Shown here one piece after another: positions 1 through 7,271 of a stretch of 19,825 bases of DNA. Within the stretch, counting starts at the first letter, position 1. Every line of letters begins with the position of its first letter. The DNA comes from JAIRNF01 sp031550925 (GTDB lineage Bacteria > Bacteroidota > Bacteroidia > Bacteroidales > UBA932). The notes under the pieces are model-generated. The model was not told the DNA's origin. It saw only the letters and a list, made by a program, of their open reading frames with translations, and made no database searches. The stretch covers positions 1 through 19,825 of the forward strand of contig JAVBOE010000066.1 of the NCBI GenBank assembly GCA_031550925.1, read 5' to 3'. The translations under genes and the position numbers were made by a program.

Positions 1-165
1 TAGCGTTGGTGTACTCTTAACAACCTTCATAGTCTTAACATTTGCCGTTTTACTTTCTACAGCCTGCTGTGTACCTGAATCTAAAACCCATGTCCCTTTT
101 AAATTCTGTGCATTACCTGCTAATGCAAAAAGAATAAAACATACTATCCCTATAATTTTTTTCAT
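1..165 (-). CDS. N-terminus of a small exported protein (partial, runs off the window)
   Basis: A frame opens with ATG at 165-163 and stays open to base 1, giving the first 55 residues of a longer protein. Residues 1-19 (MKKIIGIVCFILFALAGNA) form a clear signal peptide: two lysines, a hydrophobic core and an A-x-A-like end, with cleavage probably at NA-Q. The mature part begins QNLKGTWVLDS. A 'LKGTW' start just after the signal peptide is common in Bacteroidetes lipocalin-like and related small beta-barrel periplasmic proteins. That family assignment is only a suggestion, because the diagnostic C-terminal part lies outside the window. A candidate promoter sits at 236-269. The gene is read in the same direction as the metallophosphoesterase at 470-1372 but is separated from it by a terminator, so it is probably its own transcript. 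Confidence 0.75.
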   Translation of the reverse strand, partial: MKKIIGIVCFILFALAGNAQNLKGTWVLDSGTQQAVESKTANVKTMKVVKSTPTL

Positions 166-235
166 AATTTGTTGTTTATTTTAAGGCAAATAGAGACTTT
201 GTAATTGCCATAACCTATTATTTTTATTTAGCATG

Positions 236-269
236 CAAAATTAAACAGTATTATCTTTATAGGTTTCAA
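236..269 (-). promoter_or_regulatory. Candidate Bacteroidetes promoter for the partial gene at 1-165
   Basis: On the minus strand TAATTTTG (243-236) matches the -7 consensus TAnnTTTG. A TTG (269-267) lies 23 nt upstream, at the long end of the usual spacing for the -33 element. Predicted transcription would begin near 229, about 60 nt before the ATG at 165. This rests on the motif match only. The rest of 166-420 is AT-rich and shows no gene. Confidence 0.45.
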
Positions 270-420
270 ATTATATATTCTTAATATACAAACGATAATC
301 ACACTAATCGCTAACTATTTGACAACTAATTCAGTGCGAATAGGGGATTTAACCAATATTAACTGAGTTTAGTTATATTTAAAACTACATAAATAGCAGG
401 TTTAGTTAAGCTATTCAACA

Positions 421-454
421 AAAAAGCCGTACAGATATATCTGTACGGCTTTTT
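421..454 (-). terminator. Perfectly palindromic terminator hairpin
   Basis: Bases 421-454 form a perfect 34-nt palindrome (core AGCCGTACAG, centre ATATAT) flanked by A and T runs, so it yields a GC-rich hairpin followed by U residues on either strand. It lies just after the stop of the metallophosphoesterase (470-1372, minus), which it probably terminates. The downstream gene at 1-165 has the same orientation and its own promoter. Confidence 0.85.
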
Positions 455-469
455 ATATCTAGTCATAAT

Positions 470-1372
470 TTAGTCTTTCTTTTTTACAATCCAGCCGTAG
501 TCAATATATTCCCAATCGTATGAGCCATCGGTATATGTATTAACCAAAACGAAGCCTTCTTCGGTACCCTCTCTAAAAGCTCCACCCCACCATGCGGCAG
601 ATACCGCGCCGCCGGCTACAACTTGCATACCTGCCGATAGTATTTCTTCGTACACATGCTTATGCCCTTGTAGTAGCAAACGATAGCTGGGATTTTTGAG
701 CATTCCTAAAACTTCTACGCCGTTTGTAACTAAATCGGGAGAAACCCTTTTGCCATTAGACATATATGTTGTAGTTACTAGGGGCACGTGCGCTACTGCG
801 ATAGTAGGTAGCTGATTCTCTTTTTTTGCAAGGTCTGTAGCTAGCCACTCCACCTGCTTCTCGTTAATGCAAGGGTAACCTAGGCTATCACTTCGCTGTA
901 CTGTATTTAGAACTACAAAATGCCAACCTTTATGGTTGAATGAGTAGTATGATTTGCCGAGGTAATATTCGTGCATACCTTCGTCCAGCATTGTTTCGTT
1001 GTTCCACTCGCCTTTATACCGGTCGTGGTTACCTATCCCTACGTATATCTTTATGCCAGAATTGTCAACTACTTTTTTGAAACGCTCAAACAGCTGGCGA
1101 ATAGTGGCGGTATCATTTTTTGCCACATCTATATTTACATTATCGCCTCCGGTGATAATAAAGTCAACATTTAGCTCTTTAGCCTTGTCTATAGCCTGCG
1201 CCAACCCTTCGAAGCAGCGGTTATCATGCTGGCTGAGGTGGATGTCGGTAAAAAAGGCAAATGAGAATGCCTTCTCTTTTTGCTGAGCATTGCCGAATGA
1301 TACGGAGCATATCACCATCACTAGGATAGCGGTAATATGCCTAGTACAATTTATCGCTTTTTTTATTTCCAT
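470..1372 (-). CDS. Exported calcineurin-like metallophosphoesterase
   Basis: This 300-residue protein has all metal-binding motifs of the calcineurin-like phosphoesterase fold in order: D-x-H at D43/H45, GGDN at 75-78, GNHD at 114-117, a lone His at H195 (AHVP) and GHKH at 236-239. These residues normally hold two metal ions and hydrolyse phosphomonoesters or diesters. The N-terminus has a hydrophobic stretch at about 13-28 ending in GNAQ, a signal peptide, so the enzyme probably acts in the periplasm or at the cell surface. The substrate cannot be read from sequence; relatives include purple-acid-phosphatase-like and cyclic-nucleotide phosphodiesterase-like enzymes. The gene stands alone, with a terminator behind it and a divergent gene in front. 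I see no clear TAnnTTTG element upstream. Confidence 0.9.
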   Translation of the reverse strand: MEIKKAINCTRHITAILVMVICSVSFGNAQQKEKAFSFAFFTDIHLSQHDNRCFEGLAQAIDKAKELNVDFIITGGDNVNIDVAKNDTATIRQLFERFKKVVDNSGIKIYVGIGNHDRYKGEWNNETMLDEGMHEYYLGKSYYSFNHKGWHFVVLNTVQRSDSLGYPCINEKQVEWLATDLAKKENQLPTIAVAHVPLVTTTYMSNGKRVSPDLVTNGVEVLGMLKNPSYRLLLQGHKHVYEEILSAGMQVVAGGAVSAAWWGGAFREGTEEGFVLVNTYTDGSYDWEYIDYGWIVKKKD

Positions 1373-1493
1373 AGTTTTAATATGTTAAGTTTATAATCGT
1401 TCTGAAGGTTTTTCTTGGATCTAAATGCTAATATATTAAAAATAACTGTAACTTAATAGTCGGTGCTAATTCAATATATCAAGTTAAATTCTT

Positions 1494-1501
1494 TATTTTT
1501 G
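1494..1501 (+). promoter_or_regulatory. Possible -7 promoter element for the membrane protein
   Basis: TATTTTTG matches TAnnTTTG and lies 28 nt before the ATG at 1530, a reasonable position. No TTG is found 17-23 nt upstream, so this is a half-match only. Confidence 0.3.
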
Positions 1502-1529
1502 TGACAAATTCATAGAAAATAGACTGATA

Positions 1530-2216
1530 ATGAAAAAACATGATGTAATACTGGTTCTTATTTGTTGCGTATTGTTACTGCCATTCTTTCTTTTTGATTC
1601 GGTATATAGTACTTACAGCAGCCTGAATGCCAACCATGGTATCTTAATGGCTTTTGTTAAGTTTGCCATTCTTTCTACGTTTGGAGAATGTCTTGGCCTG
1701 CGAATAAAAACCGGACGCTACAGCTACCCCGGATTTGGCATTTTGCCGCGCGTTTTAGTCTGGGGTTTCTTAGGTATGTGGATTGCCGCTTCGATGAAAA
1801 TTTTTGGCGCAGGTGCTCCACGATTTGCCGAATACATCGGTATTGGCGGTGTAGCGGACTCTATGGGTGGAAGCTTTAGCGGATTAAAGCTTATTGGCGC
1901 ATTTTTTATTAGTCTAGCAATGAACACCTCTTTCGGCCCTGTTTTTATGACTTTGCATAAAGTTACCGATACCCATATAATAAACACGGGCGGTACGTTA
2001 CGCGGATTCTTTAAGCCAATTGATATGGCTGGAATTCTATCATCGCTTAATTGGAAGGTGCAGTGGAATTTTGTGTTTAAAAAAACGATACCGTTTTTCT
2101 GGATACCGGCCCACACATTGACATTTTTGCTGCCGTCAAATTTACAAGTTTTATTTGCTGCATTGCTGGGTGTGGCATTGGGGTTGATACTGGCTATTGC
2201 CGGACAGAAAAGATAA
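1530..2216 (+). CDS. Multi-pass inner-membrane protein, Mpv17/PMP22-like
   Basis: The 228-residue product is strongly hydrophobic, with likely membrane segments near residues 6-27, 37-56, 73-91, 119-140, 186-203 and 205-224. The GPVFMTLHK stretch at 136-144 and the C-terminal pattern of aromatic residues and prolines (FFWIPAHTLTF, LPSNLQVLFAALLG) recall the Mpv17/PMP22 family, whose members have GP...H and W..NF..VP..R signatures. The match is by eye and incomplete, and the bacterial members have no established role. The ATG at 1530 is followed by a Lys-Lys start typical of inner-membrane proteins. The gene is divergent from the metallophosphoesterase and is followed by a repeat-bearing gap, so it is probably monocistronic. 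Confidence 0.6.
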   Translation: MKKHDVILVLICCVLLLPFFLFDSVYSTYSSLNANHGILMAFVKFAILSTFGECLGLRIKTGRYSYPGFGILPRVLVWGFLGMWIAASMKIFGAGAPRFAEYIGIGGVADSMGGSFSGLKLIGAFFISLAMNTSFGPVFMTLHKVTDTHIINTGGTLRGFFKPIDMAGILSSLNWKVQWNFVFKKTIPFFWIPAHTLTFLLPSNLQVLFAALLGVALGLILAIAGQKR

Positions 2217-2330
2217 AAGATTACTGAAAGAGAGTAAGAAGCTGTTTAAATTTCACTCATTAACTATGCTATACACCTACTGGCTATCCAGCCTCAGCAA
2301 GAAAAACCTGCATAAAGTTTAATAGCGCAT

Positions 2331-2390
2331 GGCCACCCACCCTAACCCTCCCTTGGGGAGGGTTAGGGTGGGGGTGAGCGTCGGGTGGCC
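2331..2390. repeat. GC-rich nested palindromic intergenic repeat
   Basis: A 17-bp perfect stem (2336-2352 with 2356-2372, arm core CCTAACCCTCCC, 3-nt loop) is nested near outer arms GGCCACCC (2331-2338) and GGGTGGCC (2383-2390). It is far more GC-rich than its surroundings and is not followed by a U-run. A related sequence occurs at 14036-14116. It looks like a dispersed REP-like or MITE-like element. Confidence 0.7.
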
Positions 2391-2401
2391 TTGATTTTTT
2401 G

Positions 2402-2429
2402 CCTACTTTTTCATCAAGGAAAAAGTAGG
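2402..2429. repeat. Short palindromic repeat
   Basis: CCTACTTTTTC (2402-2412) pairs perfectly with GAAAAAGTAGG (2419-2429) around a 6-nt loop. It lies 12 nt after the repeat at 2331-2390. It lacks a U-tract on the plus strand, so it is not a canonical terminator for the upstream gene. The remainder of the gap (2217-2330 and 2430-2587) shows no gene. Confidence 0.6.
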
Positions 2430-2587
2430 GAGAGAGAATGCTTACTGATAGTGAATACTAACGTAAAGTACTGTATGTAACGTTTATCAAATTTAAATAG
2501 CTTCTGAATGTAGAGCTAAGTTTATACTTCCTTTTTAGATGAAAAGTATGTTTTTCGTTATCGTTTTGCAAATCCGCTTATAAAAAA

Positions 2588-2618
2588 TTGGTTAGTTATC
2601 GTGCAATTGATACATTTG
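2588..2618 (+). promoter_or_regulatory. Promoter of thrB
   Basis: TTG at 2588-2590, exactly 20 nt of spacer, then TACATTTG at 2611-2618: a full match to the Bacteroidetes sigma-ABfr consensus. Transcription should begin near 2625, about 14 nt before the thrB ATG. The same -7 octamer and spacing occur at the his promoter. Confidence 0.7.
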
Positions 2619-2638
2619 TCTACTGGAGTAATACAAGT

Positions 2639-3571
2639 ATGATGAATAGTATAAAAGTCTTTGCACCAATGACTGTAGCCAATCTAGGTTGTGGCTTTGA
2701 TGTGATTGGTATGACCCTTGATGGTACCGGTGACGTACTGGAAGTGGCGATAGGGGAGGGTACAGGTATTTCTATCGAAAATAAAAGCGATGTTTCGCTA
2801 CCTGCCGATATAGAAAAAAACGTTATAACACCTGCTGTACGTGCATTTCAAGCAGCGTATAAAAAACCAATATTGGTAAATATAACGGTGTTGAGCAAAA
2901 TACTGCCCGGAAGCGGAGTAGGCTCAAGCGCTGCATCATCTGCTGCTGCTGTGTTTGGACTGAATGAACTTACTGGTCGCCCATTCAGCGGAAAGCAGCT
3001 TGTTGAGTTTGCGATGGATGGAGAAAAGCTTATCAGTGGCTCGAGACATGCAGACAACGTGGCTCCGGCTCTTTTAGGAGGCGTTGTGCTGATTAGAGAA
3101 AACGAACCTTTAGATTTGGTTAAGCTTCCGGTACCCGATGATTTTTATTGCTCGGTAGTGCACCCTCATATTACGGTTACAACAATGGAAGGACGCAGCG
3201 TTCTTCCTCAGCAAATTCCGTTGCGTGACGCGGTTACCCAGTGGGGAAACGTTGGCAGCTTAGTGGCTGGCTTAGCGTTGAATGATATGCAGCTGGTTGG
3301 ACGATCAATTAAAGATGTTGTAGTTGAGCCGTATCGTAAACGTTTTATTCCTGAGTATGATTTATTGAAAAAAACGTTGATGAATACAGGGGCTTTGGCT
3401 GTTAATATAGCAGGCTCGGGACCTTCTGTCTTTGCGATTTCAGAAAACATGGCTGCTGCCGAAAAGTTGGCAGGTGTGATGAAGAAGCATTTTTTCAACC
3501 TTTCTATAGAGGCGGATACATACACATCTAAAGTGTCGAGCATAGGCTCAAGAGTATTGTCTAATAATTAA
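2639..3571 (+). CDS. thrB: Homoserine kinase (GHMP family)
   Basis: ThrB phosphorylates L-homoserine with ATP to O-phosphohomoserine, the penultimate step of threonine synthesis, in the cytoplasm. From the ATG at 2639 the protein has 310 residues, the usual size. The start MMNSIKVFAPMTVANLGCGFD is the typical N-terminus (APxTxAN...GFD). The GHMP ATP-binding loop is LPGSGVGSSAASS at 89-101, and the C-terminal GHMP motif is NIAGSGPSVFA at 256-266. The frame is open upstream to a TTG at 2588, but that TTG is the promoter -33 element, so the start is 2639 or the adjacent ATG at 2642. thrC follows after 129 nt. No aspartokinase/homoserine dehydrogenase gene lies in the window. Confidence 0.95.
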   Translation: MMNSIKVFAPMTVANLGCGFDVIGMTLDGTGDVLEVAIGEGTGISIENKSDVSLPADIEKNVITPAVRAFQAAYKKPILVNITVLSKILPGSGVGSSAASSAAAVFGLNELTGRPFSGKQLVEFAMDGEKLISGSRHADNVAPALLGGVVLIRENEPLDLVKLPVPDDFYCSVVHPHITVTTMEGRSVLPQQIPLRDAVTQWGNVGSLVAGLALNDMQLVGRSIKDVVVEPYRKRFIPEYDLLKKTLMNTGALAVNIAGSGPSVFAISENMAAAEKLAGVMKKHFFNLSIEADTYTSKVSSIGSRVLSNN

Positions 3572-3700
3572 TAGTAACATCATTATAGCTTACAGTAAAT
3601 AGTTACACATTCTATTTGTATAATGTTCTTATTGTCAATAAAAATCCTGAAGTCTTTGTGTCATTAAGTTTTATAGTCTATATAACCTAAATTTACCAAT

Positions 3701-4987
3701 ATGAAATACCTAAGTACCAGAGCAGACAAAACACCTTACAATTTAAAACAGGCGGCATTTAAAGGGTTAGCTGCGGATGGCGGTCTATTTATGCCCGAGC
3801 GTATCCCTCAAGTTGACATGAATATTGTGATGGCAAAAGCAGAGAAATCATTTCCGGAAATGGCCTACTATGTAGCATCGTTATTTTTTGGTGACGATAT
3901 GAGTGAGGCCGATTTGCAGGATGTGGTTAAGAATGCTTTTACCTTCCCGATACCGTTGAAATACATAGGTGACAACAAATACACGCTAGAGTTGTTTCAT
4001 GGGCCTACCTTTGCGTTTAAAGATGTTGGCGCGCGTTTTATGGGACAAATGTTTGGTAAGCTGGCGGAAAAAGATAAGGAAATTACTATTCTTACCGCAA
4101 CCTCCGGAGATACCGGAAGTGCTGTAGCAGCCGGATTTTATGATGTCCCCGGCGTTAAAGTTGTGATTCTTTACCCCGATGGTAAGGTTAGCGATTTACA
4201 GGAAAGCCAGATGACAACGCTTGGCGCTAACATACATGCACTAAAGGTAAACGGCGTATTTGATGATTGCCAACGTATGGTAAAAGAGGTGTTTAATGAT
4301 GCTAATTATCGTAGTAAAAAGAACGTTTCGTCAGCCAACTCAATTAATATTTTGCGCTGGATACCACAGTCGTTTTTCTACTTCTATGGATACTATTTAT
4401 GGACTAAAGCAACGGGTAGGGATAATCCTGTAGCTGTTGTTCCTAGCGGAAACTACGGTAATCTTTCGGCTGGAATGCTTTCCAAGAAAATGGGGTTGCC
4501 CATTAAGAGCTTTGTTGCGGCATCTAACGTAAACGATACCATTCCCCGCTATTTACTATCGGGTAAGTATGATGCAAAGCCGTCGATCAAAACAATATCA
4601 AACGCAATGGACGTGGGAGATCCAAGCAACTATGAAAGAATGCTTAGCCTCACCAACGATGACTTTGATGTGCTTAAAAACGAAGTAGCAGGCTTCTCTT
4701 GCAACGATGAAAAAACAATAGCTGCAATAAGAGAAATCTATAATAAGTATGGCTACATCTCCGATCCTCACAGCGCGGTTGGTTACAATGCGACAAAGCA
4801 CTACAATACTGATGGCTTCTGGCTATCAACAGCAAGTGCGTTTAAGTTTGGTAGCGTGGTAAAAGATGCATTAGGAATAGAACCTGAATTACCCGCAGAG
4901 CTGAATGATTTGCTACAAAGGAAACGTGTATCAACTCCTATTGAAGCAGATACCAAGGCATTAAAAGAATATTTAGAAACGATATAA
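3701..4987 (+). CDS. thrC: Threonine synthase
   Basis: ThrC is the PLP enzyme that converts O-phosphohomoserine and water to L-threonine and phosphate. The 428-residue protein is full length for the E. coli/yeast-type class. The PLP lysine is K107 in GPTFAFKDVGARF; TSGDTGSA at 134-141 and SGNYGNLSAG in the second half are the substrate and PLP-phosphate loops. The N-terminus MKYLSTR...AAFKGLAADGGLFMPE is characteristic. It follows thrB by 129 nt on the same strand. I found no full promoter consensus in that gap, so co-transcription with thrB is likely but not certain. It converges on hisIE across an inverted repeat. Confidence 0.97.
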   Translation: MKYLSTRADKTPYNLKQAAFKGLAADGGLFMPERIPQVDMNIVMAKAEKSFPEMAYYVASLFFGDDMSEADLQDVVKNAFTFPIPLKYIGDNKYTLELFHGPTFAFKDVGARFMGQMFGKLAEKDKEITILTATSGDTGSAVAAGFYDVPGVKVVILYPDGKVSDLQESQMTTLGANIHALKVNGVFDDCQRMVKEVFNDANYRSKKNVSSANSINILRWIPQSFFYFYGYYLWTKATGRDNPVAVVPSGNYGNLSAGMLSKKMGLPIKSFVAASNVNDTIPRYLLSGKYDAKPSIKTISNAMDVGDPSNYERMLSLTNDDFDVLKNEVAGFSCNDEKTIAAIREIYNKYGYISDPHSAVGYNATKHYNTDGFWLSTASAFKFGSVVKDALGIEPELPAELNDLLQRKRVSTPIEADTKALKEYLETI

Positions 4988-5010
4988 CCCGTAATTCACC
5001 TAGAAATACT

Positions 5011-5140
5011 GTCATTTTGAGCGAATCTAGAAATCTCCTCTATAGTGGTAGCACGTTGAATAACAAATACTCTTTTTCGTGATACGTGATACTTGTGTCG
5101 TGCATCTATTCAGTAGATTTCTCGCTTCGCTCGAAATGAC
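5011..5140. repeat. Long-armed inverted repeat between convergent thrC and hisIE
   Basis: The arm at 5011-5039 (begins GTCATTTTGAGCGAA) and the reverse complement of 5112-5140 (begins GTCATTTCGAGCGAAGCGAG) agree at 25 of 29 positions, separated by 72 nt. The inner spacer holds GCACG/CGTGC at 5051-5055 and 5099-5103 and a GTGATAC direct repeat near 5080-5093. I recall the GTCATTTCGAGCGAAGCGAGA-type sequence as a dispersed repeat in Bacteroidetes genomes; that is recollection, not a search result. No conventional U-tract terminator is visible here. Confidence 0.7.
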
Positions 5141-5162
5141 GCACTTGTTGGTTTTACTGCAT

Positions 5163-5759
5163 TTATTTATGCCGTTGCTTTAAAATTTCTATAACATCTT
5201 TTAGTCCATACCCTTTAGCGATAAGCAGCACAATATAGTGGTACATCAGGTCGGCTGCTTCATTTAAGAAGAGCTCTTTATCGTTATCTTTTGCCTCTAT
5301 AATCAGCTCTACCACTTCTTCTCCAACCTTTTGAGCAATTTTGTTTATTCCTTTTTCAAATAAACGTGCTGTGTAGGACTTATCCGGAGACTCAAGCCTA
5401 CGTTCTTTTAGATAATCTTCCAAGTATAGTAGGAAGTTTGGATTTTTATCCTCTTCATTCCAACAAGTATCTGCACCGGTATGGCATGTGGGACCTGCCG
5501 GTTCGGCTTTTATTAGCAGGCAATCGTTGTCGCAATCGCTTAGTATAGACTTTAGAAAAAGAAAGTTACCGCTTTCTTCTCCTTTTGTCCACAGGCGTTG
5601 GCGAGAACGGCTATAGAAAGTAACCTTGCCGGTTTCTAAGGTTTTGTCTAACGCTTCTTTATTCATCCAAGCTTGCATTAGTACAACACCTGTGTCTATA
5701 TTTTGAACGATCGCAGGGATTAATCCTCTTTCATTAAGTTGTAAATCCTCTATTTTCAT
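5163..5759 (-). CDS. hisIE: Bifunctional phosphoribosyl-AMP cyclohydrolase / phosphoribosyl-ATP pyrophosphatase
   Basis: The enzyme carries out steps two and three of histidine synthesis: hydrolysis of PR-ATP to PR-AMP (HisE part), then ring opening of PR-AMP (HisI part). The 198 residues match the usual fused length. HisI occupies about 1-110, with SRSRQRLWTKGEESGN at 50-65, the metal-binding DCDND at 75-79 and zinc cysteines C76, C92 and C99 (TCHTGADTCW). HisE follows at about 115-198, with GEEVVELIIEAK at 146-157 and NEAADLMYH at 166-174. It is the last gene of the his operon and overlaps hisF by 4 nt (ATGA). Confidence 0.97.
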   Translation of the reverse strand: MKIEDLQLNERGLIPAIVQNIDTGVVLMQAWMNKEALDKTLETGKVTFYSRSRQRLWTKGEESGNFLFLKSILSDCDNDCLLIKAEPAGPTCHTGADTCWNEEDKNPNFLLYLEDYLKERRLESPDKSYTARLFEKGINKIAQKVGEEVVELIIEAKDNDKELFLNEAADLMYHYIVLLIAKGYGLKDVIEILKQRHK

Positions 5760-6511
5760 ACTCTTACCTCTATTCCTTTATCAGATAAATATTTTTTTAC
5801 ATCTCCAATTGTTATTTCGCCATAGTGAAATATACCTGCGGCCAAAGCGGCATCGGCTTTCCCTTTGGTAAATACATCGTAAAAATGCTCTGCACATCCT
5901 GCTCCACCAGATGCAATTACAGGGATTGAGAGCATAGTCGATACTTGTTGCAGAATGTCGCATGCAAAACCTTTGCGTGTTCCATCTTCATCCATTGAGG
6001 TCAGAAGTATTTCTCCGGCACCTCTATCTCCGGCCTCATTACACCATTCCAGCAATTCTATATCGGTTTTATCTTTTCCCCCTCTTACGTGAATGTACCA
6101 TTTTTGGTCATATTTTTTAGCATCAACCGCTACTACTACACATTGCTTGCCAAAGCTATACGCCAAGCGATTTATTAAATCCGGATTTTTTACAGCAGCA
6201 GAGTTTACTGATATTTTGTCAGCCCCTCTTTTTAGCAGTTTTTCTACATCATACTCAGACGAAATACCACCGCCTACAGTAAACGGAATATTGATATTGG
6301 AAGCAATACTCTCAACCCATTCAGTCATTGTTTTTCGTCTCATATCCGTTGCGCTGATATCAAGAAATACTAGTTCGTCGGCACCTTGCTTACAATATTC
6401 TATAGCCAGCTCAACAATATCTCCTGCATCAATCAGGTTATTAAAGTTTACACCTTTTACCGTTCTTCCATCCTTTACATCAAGGCATGGAATTATTCTT
6501 TTTGCCAGCAT
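5756..6511 (-). CDS. hisF: Imidazole glycerol phosphate synthase cyclase subunit
   Basis: HisF takes ammonia from HisH and joins it to PRFAR, giving imidazole glycerol phosphate and AICAR. The 251-residue TIM barrel has catalytic D11 (IIPCLDVKDG) and D130 (VVAVDAKK), and phosphate-binding loops TVGGGI at 78-83 and ASGGAG in the C-terminal half. Length and start are typical. It lies 2 nt after hisA and overlaps hisIE by 4 nt, so translation is probably coupled. Confidence 0.97.
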   Translation of the reverse strand: MLAKRIIPCLDVKDGRTVKGVNFNNLIDAGDIVELAIEYCKQGADELVFLDISATDMRRKTMTEWVESIASNINIPFTVGGGISSEYDVEKLLKRGADKISVNSAAVKNPDLINRLAYSFGKQCVVVAVDAKKYDQKWYIHVRGGKDKTDIELLEWCNEAGDRGAGEILLTSMDEDGTRKGFACDILQQVSTMLSIPVIASGGAGCAEHFYDVFTKGKADAALAAGIFHYGEITIGDVKKYLSDKGIEVRV

Positions 6512-6513
6512 AT

Positions 6514-7251
6514 CTATGCGCTTTTGGGACTCTGTTTCAGCATGAATGTGGCAAGTTCGTTCAGGCTGATTTTGTTTTCGTATATCGCTTTCCCAACAAT
6601 AACGGCATCAACTCCACATGTTGCCAGCTGATCTATGTCGCCCATGCTACCTACACCTCCCGATGCTATTAATTTAATGCCGGGGTATTCTTTCATTACT
6701 TTTTTATAGAGTTCGATGGGTGGTCCGCTCATCATTCCATCTCGTGAAATATCTGTACAGAGAACGTTGTACACACACGATTGGTATCGTTCCATCATAT
6801 CAAATAAAGACGTTCCTGTAATTTTTTTCCAACCGTTTATGCATACTTTTTCATTCCACACATCAACGCCTAGAATGATTCGTTCGCTGCCAAATATTTT
6901 CATCCATTCAAAAGTAATCTCAGGGTTAGTTTGAGCAATGCTACCAATGCATGCATAGCTTGCGCCTGCATCAAATACCTTATAGATATCGGTGCCTGAT
7001 TTTATGCCGCCTCCAAAATCAACACGAAGCGATGTTTGCGAACATATCTTTTCAAGTATATCAATATTGACAACGTTTGAAGACCGTGCTCCATCTAAAT
7101 CTACAACATGCAAACGTTGAATTCCGGCATCTGCATATTTTTTTGCAATATCAACAGGATTATCAGAGTAGATTTTGCTTGTGCTATAATTTCCTTGCTT
7201 AAGTCTTACGCATTTTCCATCAAGGATATCAATTGCGGGTATTATTTCCAT
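6514..7251 (-). CDS. hisA: ProFAR isomerase
   Basis: HisA catalyses the Amadori rearrangement of ProFAR to PRFAR. The protein is 245 residues and shows the half-barrel duplication shared with HisF: D8 in IIPAIDILDGKCVRL and D130 in ILGVDVWN are the expected acid/base pair. FGGGIKS at 79-85 and ASGGVGS near 195-201 are the two phosphate-binding loops. C-T-D-I-S-R-D-G at 165-172 is the family signature. It sits 20 nt after hisH and 2 nt before hisF, between the two subunits of the next enzyme in the path. Confidence 0.97.
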   Translation of the reverse strand: MEIIPAIDILDGKCVRLKQGNYSTSKIYSDNPVDIAKKYADAGIQRLHVVDLDGARSSNVVNIDILEKICSQTSLRVDFGGGIKSGTDIYKVFDAGASYACIGSIAQTNPEITFEWMKIFGSERIILGVDVWNEKVCINGWKKITGTSLFDMMERYQSCVYNVLCTDISRDGMMSGPPIELYKKVMKEYPGIKLIASGGVGSMGDIDQLATCGVDAVIVGKAIYENKISLNELATFMLKQSPKSA

Positions 7252-7271
7252 AGCTAGTATTATTAGGCATT

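Noticed and set aside
2217..2587. Threonine/isoleucine leader peptide or attenuator ahead of thrB
   Set aside because: No Thr- or Ile-rich short ORF followed by a U-tailed hairpin is seen, and the promoter lies only about 20 nt before the thrB ATG, leaving no room for a leader.
2588..2638. N-terminal extension of homoserine kinase from a TTG codon
   Set aside because: The TTG and following bases form a consensus promoter, and the family N-terminus begins at 2639/2642.
6093..6545. Plus-strand 150-codon open frame
   Set aside because: Antisense to hisF, whose catalytic motifs are complete on the minus strand.
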